Of a stretch of DNA of 64,000 nt, positions 33,401-44,555 are shown piece by piece. Below the pieces are notes generated by a model. The model made no database searches. It was not told where the DNA came from and was given only the letters and a program-made list of their open reading frames with translations. A program made the position numbers and the translations under genes. How positions within the stretch are numbered: position 1 is the first letter of the stretch; each line of letters begins with the position of its first letter. Source of the stretch: Nectonema munidae (lineage: Eukaryota; Nematomorpha; Nectonematoida; Nectonematidae); the NCBI GenBank assembly GCA_030549495.1, contig JAUIRK010001056.1, positions 645,001-709,000 of the forward strand. Reading direction: 5' to 3'.

Positions 33401-35176
33401 TTCATTTGAAAGCATGAGCAGCGATCAATTTTCAAAAACGTCCTCAATCTTTTCAAGCGTTGGCTTACGAAAACTAAGAGCCTCATTTTTCTTTTAAATG
33501 AATTCTTTTTTTTCTTTGTATTCGTCGCTCACTCGTGATCCTTTCAGTTTGAAAGTGTTGTATCAGTCTTTTGAAGTGTTTGCTCTTTTATTAAGCATCA
33601 TATTGCACTGATGGAAATTTTATAGATGTAAATATTTTGCAAATAAATTGCTAATTGTTTTAATAATAATAATCTAATGATTTTTTCATTTGTTTTAGAT
33701 GTTTGTTACTTTATTATTTGTCTTTCAATCACAAAAATAGCTAAATTTTTGAAAAAAGGTGAAGCCAAAGTTATAACAGTTGTTAAATTCAATTTCAATT
33801 TGCACAAAGTTTTTTATCTTTATTATTAATCAAAAACGATCATTAAGCTTGACGCTGCACTTTCAAATACTTAGCCTATATACAAAGATGAGGTCATATC
33901 ACCTATTAGTAAAAAAGTGTCTATTCATGCAATCTTCATGCTTTTTTTAAGTTGTCCGTATTGCATCCAAGTGAAGAATAAACTTCCATAGCTGGGCAGA
34001 TGGTAAGGATATTCAGGGACCGGAATCGAACCCAGATCATTTGCATCAAGACCACACGCTCCCACCACTAAGCCATCTACCGATTAGTGAGTAGCTGCTT
34101 TTAGTCGGTGTTTTGGAGTCCGAGATTTTAAAGGGATGGGAGTCCGATTTTTTAAGTATAAATAATTTTTTCAAGTTGTATTTTAAATAGTGAAAAAAAT
34201 AGTTTTTTGTGTAAGCATATGGAGTGGCTCTTCTTTAGTAGAAGTATGCGTTTGCGTTAAATTTTTTATATATTTATAGAACTTTCTTTTCCAAAAAAAA
34301 TGAAAAACTGATATTTGTGTTCATTTTTTCAGTAAATCATGCTAAATTGTTTATAATATGTATCGCGATAATTAAAGGTTACAGACTACTGATATTAAAT
34401 GAAAGGCTCCCTCAACTTAACATTTCTATATACACATAAGAGAAAATTCTTGTCTTCTTTCTTAATGTATAGGGCCTATTTCTAGGACCTTTTGGAGTAA
34501 AGTCTTCATTAGACTCCGGATACCCTCCCCTGACTTTGGGAATAATCGTTTTGAGCAAAAAACTGAATTCCAAGATAATCAATCTCCCTTTTGGCTCCAT
34601 AATGAAGCTATACTAGCCTATACTAGTATATATTTTAAACGGGTTTTACAAGCGATAGTATTGCATTGCAATCATATCATTTTTATTTCGGCCCCTCGCC
34701 CTTATTTGGTAAAACTGGAAGAAGTTTTTGGAGAAAACATGAACTTAAATTTCTTTTATCCTTAAGCATTCTGCTCATAAATGAAAAGGAAGGAGATGAA
34801 AGAGCTTTTGAGCTGAAGTTTGATTCCTTCAATAATTTTCGCTTCTACCATGTGGAATCCATTATTTGTATGCCGCCTTTTTATTTTCTTTCCTCACATC
34901 ATCTCCAATCAAATATTCTCTCTTTCTTCAGATTCTCCAATACCGTATAGGCTGCAGTTGTGGGTGAATGAGTTGGCGACGATAGCAAAGCCAAACTGCC
35001 TAGATCTGCTGTACATTCCTTCGCAAAAGAAGTCTGTTCACTGGCTACACGCCCTACAAAAAGTAGGTCTTTCAAAAGAGCAGACTGACAAATATTATAG
35101 ACCACGCGCGTTAGGGATTGTAGTTTTGGTCTTATCTAGATATAAACTTTTTCCAAGCGTTTTCTCCATACATTAA
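27334..35176 (+). CDS. ZFYVE21: ZFYVE21-like FYVE-finger protein (5 exons, complete)
   Basis: Exons are 27334-27441, 30612-30662, 31984-32288, 34767-34867 and 34932-35176; all junctions are GT-AG and in phase. The predicted 269-residue protein (human ZFYVE21 is 234) has every FYVE signature: WEPD at residues 31-34, RKHHCRRCG at about 52-60, RVC at 84-86 and eight zinc cysteines (40, 43, 56, 59, 64, 67, 86, 89). The N-terminus (KKTKSGL, then NEPNWEPD) and DPVRVC also follow ZFYVE21. The C-terminal half ([11 protein letters not shown]) resembles its PH-like end. Family members bind phosphatidylinositol 3-phosphate on endosomes and act in focal-adhesion turnover. The start is fixed by an in-frame TGA immediately before ATG. 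The region from residue about 115 to 160 is poorly conserved and the exact end is less certain. Confidence 0.85.
28540..28888 (+). pseudogene. hAT transposase C-terminal remnant and 3' end
   Basis: Shifting plus frames give [13 protein letters not shown], then [19 protein letters not shown], the end of a ZBED5-like hAT transposase. About 200 bases further the sequence TTGCGAACCACTGTG looks like the element's terminal repeat. The 5' part is not recognisable. Lies in intron 1 of the ZFYVE21-like gene. Confidence 0.65.
30612..30662 (+). CDS. ZFYVE21: ZFYVE21-like exon 2
   Basis: Only 17 codons: [17 protein letters not shown], the first zinc pair of the FYVE finger. Acceptor after a T tract (ttatctag), donor gtacga, phase 0 on both sides. 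Confidence 0.85.
31835..31963 (-). repeat. Diverged SINE, family 1, against a splice acceptor
   Basis: Aligns throughout with the SINE at 48,747: AAAGGTAAAG, GTGTTTTCCATCGA, CAATTGCACCGCTTGT, GGGTCGAACCCGAGAGCTTG (B box, reversed) and CTTATTCACGC. It ends about 20 bases before exon 3 of the ZFYVE21-like gene. Confidence 0.72.
31984..32288 (+). CDS. ZFYVE21: ZFYVE21-like exon 3 (GC-rich)
   Basis: Starts [15 protein letters not shown], then [12 protein letters not shown], the rest of the FYVE finger, and runs on to LLLQGCTL. Acceptor gaccctttgcag, donor gtatta, phase 0 in and 2 out. About 60% GC by eye against about 30% around it. The downstream half is weakly conserved, so the donor choice rests on phase. 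Confidence 0.85.
32289..34766. other. ZFYVE21-like intron 3
   Basis: AT-rich intron with one SINE (33,955-34,086). No further exon or element was recognised. Confidence 0.5.
33955..34086 (-). repeat. tRNA-derived SINE, family 2
   Basis: On the minus strand it begins GGTAGATGGCTTAGTGGTGG, a tRNA head with A box, followed by the B box GGGTTCGATTCC and a tail containing CTTCACTTGGATGCAATAC. Distinct from family 1. A partial copy lies at 4,853-4,949. Confidence 0.82.
34767..34867 (+). CDS. ZFYVE21: ZFYVE21-like exon 4
   Basis: Reads [20 protein letters not shown], similar in pattern to the L-F-L-D-G-D segment of ZFYVE21. Acceptor ttatccttaag, donor gtatgc, phase 2 in and 1 out, fitting both neighbours. 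Confidence 0.7.
34932..35176 (+). CDS. ZFYVE21: ZFYVE21-like exon 5 (terminal)
   Basis: Reads [16 protein letters not shown] and [13 protein letters not shown], matching the final strand and helix of ZFYVE21, then runs about 36 residues further to TAA. Acceptor ctttcttcag, separated from exon 4 by a 64-base intron. Confidence 0.75.
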
Positions 35177-37300
35177 AAAATTGCTATATTCATTGAAATG
35201 AATACTTTGTTAAATATTAAATTTTAATATCATTTATATAGTTGCTTCATAATACCGTGAAAAGGGGCTGAGTATTATTATTATTATGTCAATCATCATG
35301 ATCTTAGTGAATTCAAAGTTTTCTTCTCAATATTTTTTTTCTTTGAATTTTAAAAAAAAAAGCAATATTATAAATTAGTTTTTTTTCTATAAGCAAAAAT
35401 TAATTCATTAAAATGAGAATATATTTTTCAATTTATTTCTTACCAAATAGAGTAAATTTGAATAAAATCAAATCTTGTACAATTTTATCTTTCTTTGATC
35501 TAGTAATAATGACTCTTTAGTAGTCGCTATATACTTTCCTTATTTTAAAGGATTTTTTCAAATGAGAATTATTATCATTTATTCAATGGTTCTCAACAGG
35601 GGTGCCCTGGGGCACCTAATAATTTTAGTCTAGCTTAAATTCAGGTACATCTTTTTTTTTATAAGCAACCGAATTGCTAAGGTCAGGCCTCAAATCAGGT
35701 CAAAAGTTAAGCAACTTATTAGCAAACATCAAATGAATCTCTTGCTAAATTTTTAGAATGGAAAACATCGCCTTCATTTCTCCCTTTTCCAAGAAATAAG
35801 ACTCATTTTGAGTTAATTTAATCAAAATTATAAAATTTTATGATTTAATGAAAAATTATTAAGTAATAAAAAAATAATGCTAAGTATCGGCCTAAGCAAC
35901 TTGATGCCTGATCCAGAAAATGGAGTTGCTTATATAAAAAAGGTGTACGCCCATTGTGGTCTCAATCATTCTTAATAGTAAACAAATTTCTGAAGTTCAC
36001 AATTAGCCGATTTGTTATTTAAAGCATTTCTCATATAAAAAATCACTATTGTCAGTATTGATGATTACATTTGCTCATTCTCTACGGGAGGGCTGAGAAT
36101 CTAAAGTTTTAATTGATGTTAATCAGAATATTCTTGCAACTCTGTAAAAAAGATTTTTTTAAAAAAAAATGAGATCCATTTGATGCCTTTTTTTTATATA
36201 TATTTCAGGGATTAGAAATGCTTAGAGAAGATCAGAAAGAAGAATAACAACGTTTTTTCCAAGATATTTTATCCAGAATTCTTCAACTTTTGACATATCC
36301 AATTAATTTTAAATCGATGATTGCATTTAATTACGTATTAGTATTTGTTATCCCTTAATTTATGCCATCCATAATTTATTAGATTTAGATATACTATCAC
36401 TTTTTCTTCATTAATAAATTTTTTATCAAAACCATACTGCAAAAAATTCAACGATCTTTTTACAAGTTTAGTTGATGTTTTCGCTCATCACAACCATGTT
36501 ACTTACAAAGGCCCAGAGTAAATTTAGTGTACATATCAATTCATAATTGGATTCTAAGCTTATTCAGAATCCTTTTCTAAAACTTTCACAATTTCTTCCA
36601 TCTGCGTATGAATGAACATAAAAACTATTCCTCTGAAAGGAAAAGTCATAGTGCGAAATAGAAAAAAACAAGATTATACAATGTATCTAGTATAAAGTAA
36701 AGTAGATAGCTGTAATATATTATTTTAATTTATTAAATATGTTTCCAATATTTTTAGAGTTCTGAAACTTAAAGGAATAAACTTAAAAAAATACTAAATT
36801 GCTAATACAATGAGTGAGGTAATGTTGAATATGTAATAATAATGATGACACTTGTTTGAGTCGCATCGAATACATCAAATGTGCTGATTTTAAATATATT
36901 AACTATTTTTCCAATTTTTGTTGCAATGATTGGTTTGGCTCTGTTGACATATCTCTCATTTCAACGTAATTGAGTTTTCATGGATTTAGAATTTTCTAAA
37001 TCCAATTCCGAGGTTATTAACTCACGCTATTTTGAATAAAAAAATTATTTATGAGATTTTTTGAGTAAACACGACGATTTTATATTGCTAGTGCATCCGA
37101 ATAGATTGTAAAATGCAGGCGTTAGTTTGATAAAACTTTTAAAAAGAACATGTTTTATTAAAAAAAATAATATTTCAAAAAGTTTAATCGCACTATATAA
37201 TTTTTCCTGATTCGTTCCACTTGTTGCCACAAGTCCATTCTTTCTGCTCACGTCTAAAATAAAAAGGGAATTTGATAAAGAGTGTAACATAAACCAAAGT
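35177..37300. other. Intergenic region, mostly blank
   Basis: At 35,584 the sequence CAATGGTTCTCAACAGGGG looks like one hAT end without a visible partner. A doubtful minus-strand mini-gene (36,560-37,237) is discussed as a finding. Otherwise no support for genes. Confidence 0.4.
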
Positions 37301-37309
37301 TGGGCTTTA

Positions 37310-37690
37310 AAAGAATCAGAGAAAAATAGACTAAACACCATAGAGATGAGGATGTTAAGAATCATGTGTAAATTTAATTTAAAAGATAAAATAAGTAATG
37401 AAAAGATCAGAAGTTTATGTCAAGTAAATGTAATAAAATTAGAAATACAAAGGTTAATGTGGTTTGGGCATGTAAATAGAAGGAAGACCTTCCGGTGATC
37501 TAATTAAAGAAGCTTATAAAAATCAAACTTTAGGTAAGAAATAGTCAAAAAAGACATACACAAAAGACATTTAGCTTTAGGGGACGAGCAAATAGGGATG
37601 AATGGAGACGCAAAATAGTGAGAGATTAGATGCCATAGTGGTAAAAATCTTAGCGTGCTGGGAACACTAGCCATAAAATTGATTATTATT
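37310..37690 (+). mobile_element. LINE reverse-transcriptase tail, decayed
   Basis: Frames read EMRMLRIMCKFNLKDKISNE, LEIQRLMWFGHVNRR, then fragments. EMRMLR(n)DKI.NE(n)WFGHV is the classic C-terminal signature of RTE/Jockey-type LINEs. Stops interrupt it, and it ends in a GATTATTATTATTATTG tail. Confidence 0.8.
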
Positions 37691-38501
37691 ATTATTGTAA
37701 TTTAAGCATTGCATTCTGTATATACTGGTATTTTGATTATAAGTTAAAAACGAAATCTTCAAATTTGCTTCTTTATTTTTCCTTATAAATAGTGTAAACC
37801 CTCAAACTAAAATTTATCTTTAGCTTAAATTTATCACTTGATATACACATCCTTACAAGCCAATTCCTTTCTGACTGGAATCGCAAAGTGAGAAATTAGT
37901 TATGAGGTATTATTTAAATCAGGTTTTTCTATATGTTACTATCTAGTAATATGTTACTTGTCTTAAGCAATTCTTCAGTTTATAACAGCGCTTTCTAAGC
38001 TTTCCCTACTCACCGCTTCCTATATGACAATATTGGAAGGAAAGGCCCCCAAATGTCATTACTTCACAGAAACACTCCCCTAAATGACATTATTTCAAGA
38101 AAATATCGCTTATAACGTATATTTTCTTTAGGAATAAAAGAATGCACAGACATCGATGTGAGCCTTAAGTTAGATCTTCTCTTCCTGTAACTTTAAGTAG
38201 TAGAGGTTTCTGCCTCTAGGAAAGTAAATACTTTATACTGTTAAATTCTTATTTACGTTTGGAAAAAATTTCAATCATTAATTAAGGTGTGAGTTTTTAC
38301 TGAAATTATTTCTACCTTTTTGAAATCTCATTTTTTTTCGAACAAATTAAGAATAATGCGATGTTTTTAATGTTTTTTACAATTTGAAATCAAAAAATCA
38401 TAAAAAAATTATTTTTCATTCTAAATTGTTATAAACATTAATTATAATCAGATAATTAAGAATTTGGGAGAGAATATTAGCATTTCATCTTTATCAGAGG
38501 A

Positions 38502-38626
38502 GTGAGTAAGGTTGATCAGATACTGGGTTTCGACATCTCAAGGTCTTGTGTTCGATCCCCCATCAAATATACTTTCCTCATAGTTCGATACAAGCTCGAT
38601 GAAAACACCCCAAGGCATCTTTACCT
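38502..38626 (+). repeat. tRNA-derived SINE, family 1 (internal deletion)
   Basis: Plus-oriented: GTGAGTAAGGTTGATCAGAT, B box GTGTTCGATCC, CTCATAGTTCGATACAAGC, then directly GATGAAAACACCCC. The GGCGCAATTGTGCC block present in other copies is missing. TTTATCA lies on both sides as a likely target duplication. Confidence 0.8.
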
Positions 38627-38639
38627 TTATCACTAGGCT

Positions 38640-40941
38640 CTAAAATAATAGACACACGGGCCTTTTTCAAAGAAATAGGCTGCTTCGAAATATGGAATTC
38701 ATGGCCACATTCCACATCACGTCAGCCATCTTGTAGGTAAAGTTGCCCTTAAAAAGCTTCGCTCGTGAAAATGAAGATAAATTCAAGAGTTAATTTAAGT
38801 ACACGCATTCTTGCAAGGTGATAAAGACCTTACTTACATTTACCTTACTTGCACGTTCACTCTACACTCATGTTTTTCAACACTTCTCCTCGAGGGTTTC
38901 CACGCACACACATCCACATTTTATGAAAGACGGTTTTTGTGTTTTCGTCCTTGATAGCGTTATAATAAAAGTAAGATATTTTCCTTTTTCTCTTGATTTG
39001 TTATTTACACCGTACTAGCTTGAAGTGCGAATACACTACTGCGACAACTACATACATAATCTTAGATCACAGTATACCCGTATCATAAGTATTAATGAAA
39101 TTACATAAGACAATTACACTTGAATAAATAAAAGATTACTCCTAGTTTTACCGTCATAAAATTTTGGACATTATTATTTTGGACAAATTTAAGCAGCACT
39201 TTATCCCATAAACATCTATCTGTTGTTACATCATAATTTTTTAAATGGTATCAACAATTTCTTAAAAAATAAAGACTTGGTGAAGGCAGCTTGTCTCGCC
39301 AGCAGAATTTTAATGCAGTTGAAGCTTAGCGTGAAAGTGCTTTAGAAATTTTTAAACAAAAAACTTGCGAAAAAGATACAAAAGGTTTTAAATGCCAGTT
39401 GGGCAATTGAAATCGCTACAAAATGTAATAACAAAAAAAATACAAACCAATTCAGTGTTGCTGATGACATGAGAGGTTTAACTAACACTAAACCACGTAT
39501 TTCAAACCTTGCTGCTAAAATGCCTCCACAGACATCTTAAATCTCAATCAAACTGGCATTAGTTCATTTTGTTAGTTAAACTATTAATTTAGTAAAGTAA
39601 ATTTGTATAATTCACTTTGTTAACCGTTAATGTCCATCGTATTCAAGGTATCAAATATGATACGTTTGATAAAAATTTTATTAAATTTCATGAGTGATTT
39701 TAATTTTTTTATCTATTAAGCGAAAAAACAAATCTTCATTATTGATATTAAGTGGAAATTTATAAATCACTTTACAAATATAATCTTTTGAGTTACCACA
39801 TTGTTCTTCATTTTTTTGATTCTTCCCGAAACGTTCTTTTAGGGAATTGAAATTGTAAAATGGGGAGAGTGTGATAATAAACAATTAAAGACTTTCAGGT
39901 TACAAAATAATTAAAAAAAAAAAAACTCTAGAACAATCACTCTTAAAATAAAAGCTTAAAAGGTAAATACTCAGAAATCAGTTCCCTTTTATTTATTTTT
40001 CATTATAAATTTTTAATACGCCTTTTTGTCTACGCAGAAGTTAGCAACTTATTGTATCAGTATTTTCTATTAAAAATTTATTTAATATATTTTATATATA
40101 AATAATATTTTTTTTATATATTTTATTAAAAATTTAGGGAATTTTTTGTTTTCAAAAACTCAAAAGGAAGTGGCTACAAAGCAAATTTCGATTTTAACAG
40201 CGTAAAAATTATATTCTGTAATGATTTGGTATAAATTTGCTTCGTCAGTTGTAGAAATTCAGAAATCTGGCTTCTTTCCCTAATGAGAAATGGGAAACCT
40301 TTTGAAATCTTTACAATTAAACTGTAGAAAGTTTAACATCAAAGATATACGGAAACTTCATTAAAGACTTTGTTATTTCTATGAGAAGCGAAACACATCA
40401 TTTTAAACTTTTCTCCATTTCATGAACGACTTTAAAGCGATGCCTCCTAGTTAAACAGAGAACTTTTTAATTTATCTTTCTAAGTGAATCTGCATTGTTT
40501 AGTTGAGGCTTTTTTGATGTCTTAGTCAGGTTCTCTCTATGAAACAGTGAGTGATTTGTATTAATTTTTCATGTCATGTTAACTGAGAAACAAATGGTGA
40601 AGAAAATCGGTTGCTGCAAAGCTCCGCCAGTATTACCGCATAGAAAAATTAAAACAACTTTTTTTAATGCATTCCTTTGTATTTTACTATAAAATAAATA
40701 ATAATAATTCTTATCATTTCTATTATAAGATAAAGATCAACAAAATAATTTTTGGGTGAATCGCATAATTTTTTGGAATTTGTAGAGCAGCCTATATAAG
40801 GTTGAGGATCCTTGCAAGCCAATGTAAAATCTCTACTAATTGTATCGGTAATAAAATTTAAAGATGTTTGGTAGAGTTACTATAACTTATACGAGTGATT
40901 TGAGTTTTGGCAAAAGCAAGACTTATTTCCTTTTTACTTGT
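38640..40941. other. Intergenic; nothing recognised
   Basis: AT-rich sequence with only short chance frames in both directions. Confidence 0.4.
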
Positions 40942-41064
40942 TTAACCCATTTAAGACTAAACAAAGCAGACGATATCTAAAAACGAGACGATTTAATTAA
41001 ATTATTGAAAAAGAGAGAAGATGAAATTATAGTCCAAAATAGAACATTGGTCGTAAATGGTTAA
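40942..41064. mobile_element. TTAA MITE, copy E
   Basis: A 115-base body, left end CCCATTTAAGACTAA, right end GAACATTGGTCGTAAATGG. Shares AGCAGACGATATCTAAA with the other copies. Confidence 0.72.
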
Positions 41065-41918
41065 AGTTCGATGCTGTTTTAGTTTGTCATCGCTGGCACA
41101 AAGGAAGTGCTTGTATCGGTCTAACGATTCATATTTAATGGATTTTGCTAAAATGGATAGTTTTAAGAGAGAAAAGATATAGCTATAAAATCGATACATA
41201 CAAATAAATGCGCAAATAAAAATAGGAATTTAAGGACAAAGCAGCCAAAGATTAAAACACACACAAAAGATAAAGGATTTTGATAAAGGGTATTCGCCAT
41301 CACTTCAAAAATTTATAAATAGAAGATGATAAAAGAATAGACAGTAAGTCTTTTTATGCCAAGGTTTTCGAAAAGTAATCCTCTATTTACCTTTTCAATG
41401 AATTTTTACATAGCTTAAAGGATACGAATTTAGTTTTATGTGACCAAAATAGTCAAAAGTTTTCATTGTAAATTTATGTTTGAAATATAATATAATAAAA
41501 TGGGAAAAAATTTACCCACCAAAAAACTAAGTATAACCACACTAGACCATAAATATTATTTCTTTCATTAGATTTAAAATCATACAACTCAAATAAATTT
41601 AGAAGTAAAACGGATTTGAATTAAAAAATAAACTAAGAAATAAGATCGAGAAATATATTCAAAAAAATAAGGACCACACAAAGAGAGATATTACTAAAAC
41701 TAAAAGTGTATAGGTCAAATATACGAATGCCGTTTTTATCTAAACGGATTGTTTTTTTCACTACTAGTGAGAAGGCGTGTTATTTCCTTTTAACCTATAA
41801 AAATAGAATAATATTTGGTAATGTAGATTTGTTTGAAAATCCAAGCAACAATAACCTTTTTCAATAATAAAAATATTTAAATTTAGAAAATTTATTTAAC
41901 AGGTTATAAAAAAAATAT

Positions 41919-41986
41919 GATCGTCTGCGTTTATAAATTGTCTGCTTTACAATAGATATCGTCTGATTATTCTGGTCGTTAACGGG
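41919..41986 (-). mobile_element. TTAA MITE fragment, copy G
   Basis: A reversed left half of the copy C/D type: ATAGATATCGTCTGATTATT, then CTGGTCGTTAACGGG. The other half is not seen. Confidence 0.6.
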
Positions 41987-42091
41987 TAAAAGGAGTCCAG
42001 ACGATTTCTTGAATTTAAGATAGTTTAATATCATTCTACTTTTTAAGCGTTTGCCTTTTCTACCATCAAATGGATTAAGCAAATAGCGATT

Positions 42092-42208
42092 TTAAACCAT
42101 TTAAGACCAATGTTGCTAAAGGGAATAATGCAGACGAATTCTTACCTTAAATGGAATTATATAGGAATTACAAAAGTCGTCTGCTTTGTTAGGTCTTAAA
42201 TGGGTTAA
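42092..42208 (-). mobile_element. TTAA MITE, copy F
   Basis: A 109-base body with ends ACCATTTAAGACCA and GGTCTTAAATGGG between TTAA sites. Reversed relative to copy E. Confidence 0.72.
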
Positions 42209-42310
42209 AAGCAACGGCTTAAATTATAAGAATTTACAAACATTGATTTTATAATCTTGTTAAATGCTAGTAGGATTTAAAATTAGTTCACTAACTTACT
42301 AACTAAGTCA

Positions 42311-42448
42311 TTAACCCGCTAGCGATGAGAAAAATCAAACGATATCTAATGTAAAGCAGAAGATTTGTATTAAAAAGCATTAATAAACACAGACGATTTT
42401 ATTTTTGTGAACTCGGCATATGTCGACTTTGGGCGATAAACGGTTTAA
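42311..42448. mobile_element. TTAA MITE, copy D
   Basis: A 130-base body, left end CCCGCTAGCGATGAG, right end with CATATGTCGACTTTGGGCG, then ATAAACGG. Nearest relative is copy C. Confidence 0.76.
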
Positions 42449-44555
42449 AATGCCGTTAAAATAATATTTCTTATTCAACTTTCAAATATTTTCATTCTTT
42501 ATTGACTAAAATTTTAAATACACGTGCATATAGTTATCAATAACATGCATATTTGTAAAAGAAATGTTAGTCTTTTCTAGCATGTTGTCCAAACTAGCGT
42601 GATAATAATGTATAATTGATAGGTTTGCTGTGTTAGTTTTTCTAAATTTTTTAAAAAAAGGCATACGATTTTTAGCTGAATAATTCCTATGAATACCAAT
42701 AAAAAGATGTTGAATTATTGTGCAATTTTAATTTTGATGAAATTATGTAAAAGACTTTAATCTCACTCTATAAATTACATATTGCATCACGTAAAAGTGA
42801 TGAGTTGGTATTTTGCAGATTTATAGTAAAAATGAAACTAAAAATTGTACAAAGGTTTATATCAGAAAACAGGTAAATATGTATTATGATTGTGCAAGAT
42901 ATATGGAACTATTTACTTTACTTGTAAATTGAAAATAATGTAGAAAACGATACAAGCAACCGTATCAATCATATAATGAAAGTTAGCGACAATATGTTAA
43001 CCTTGAATATTTGAGGCAGCACTTATTTTAATGGTATCAATAAATTGCTTAAATCACAAATATTTGAAATAAAAATTCTTATAAACGCATCCAAATAAGT
43101 ATATAAAAAATGTTTAAATTTTCCTTACTTTAAGCAATCCTTTTATTGATAGGAGTTTTAAGAAACGACATATTAATTTCTGCGGAACGAATTTTTTTTG
43201 GCACAAATTTCTAAACGACAAAAAATATCAAAGTTATTCAAAATTCTTCAATATAAAGGAACGGAAAACTAAGCGAGGAAGGGCGTGGAATGATGAGAAA
43301 AATGGTTCAATTATTATCGAAGTGGGGGTAGACTTAAAATAGGGTTTGCGGAATTGGAGTAAAATATCGGTCTTGGAATCCCACTCCAAGTACATAAAAA
43401 ATCTGACTCTCTAAATAAAGGTTTACTTCTGGTTTAGACTAAAGAAGAGCCAAACGGTCTTCAGAAGAGAGATATTTTTGACTTTCGAAAACCAGATACT
43501 GAATTGGCTCAAACATAAATTCTGTTCTCTAAAGTTTTTTTAAGTAAAAAAAATCGCTATAAATCTTGAATTCACGTGGTCACCCTTTATTAAAAAAATG
43601 CAGGGAAACTCAACTTCAGAGTTTCCTTTTATTGTTTATTATATTTTTGGTTTGTGTTGTGTAAATTGGATATATTGGTTCACCCATATTTTCAATTATT
43701 TGCTAGACTTCTGAAAAGCTTTTATCCTACACATTGTAGGCCTTCAAGATGAAAAGAACGAAACAGAATAGACCTATAAGCGATCTAAAAAATATTTTCA
43801 AATATTAGGCTGATATTTCTGTGGTTGAGTAGAAGACAGTGGAGTAGCAAGAAATTTGAACAAGTAGCGCCACATTTTTATAGCACAAAATAAAATATTT
43901 TTTCTCAGCAAGGTATCACTCTCTATGCCAATATTCTATCTGTTATAATAAATGGAAAATTTTTTTATTCTCTAAACATTTGTAGATTTTGTAATAGATA
44001 TAGATTTGGTGCTGAAGGTTACTAATTAAGTTAGTGCATAAAGTAAACAGAGAAAGAGTAAACAATTTATTGGACAGAAAGTTTTAAAACAAATGAATTT
44101 TCGCTGACAATCGGCCTTTTCAAAGATAATGCGGAGAAACAAAGGAGCTTAGTGTCGTAGGTTGCCAACACACAATAAAATGATCGTCGGCGAAAATTCA
44201 TTTGTTTTTATAACTTTTTGCCCAATAAATTTCTCTGTTTACTTTGTAGATTTTAACGATTCTACAAAATCGCCTCTATTAACGAAAGGCAAGCAATCTG
44301 CATAGCAAAGCTCATGAATAGGAATATAGCATTTTCGTGAAAAGGATATTTTAATGGAATCTTCAAAGAAATGTTTCTTCAACTTATTAAAATAACTTAC
44401 ATAGGGGGTTATTGACATTATATACATTGAGTTAACATGCCACATTTCTCTCATCTGGCAATCTCGCATTTTATCTCCTAGTTAACAACAGTGGCGTAGC
44501 CATGAATTTGAACTAGACTAAAACACGTTATTCAGTGGTGGCTTTCTATACATGG

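Noticed and set aside
37045-37365. 106-codon minus-strand frame
   Set aside because: Partly antisense to the LINE tail and without family resemblance.
39290-39540. Possible pogo-like helix-turn-helix fragment
   Set aside because: Resemblance is too weak and too broken to support.
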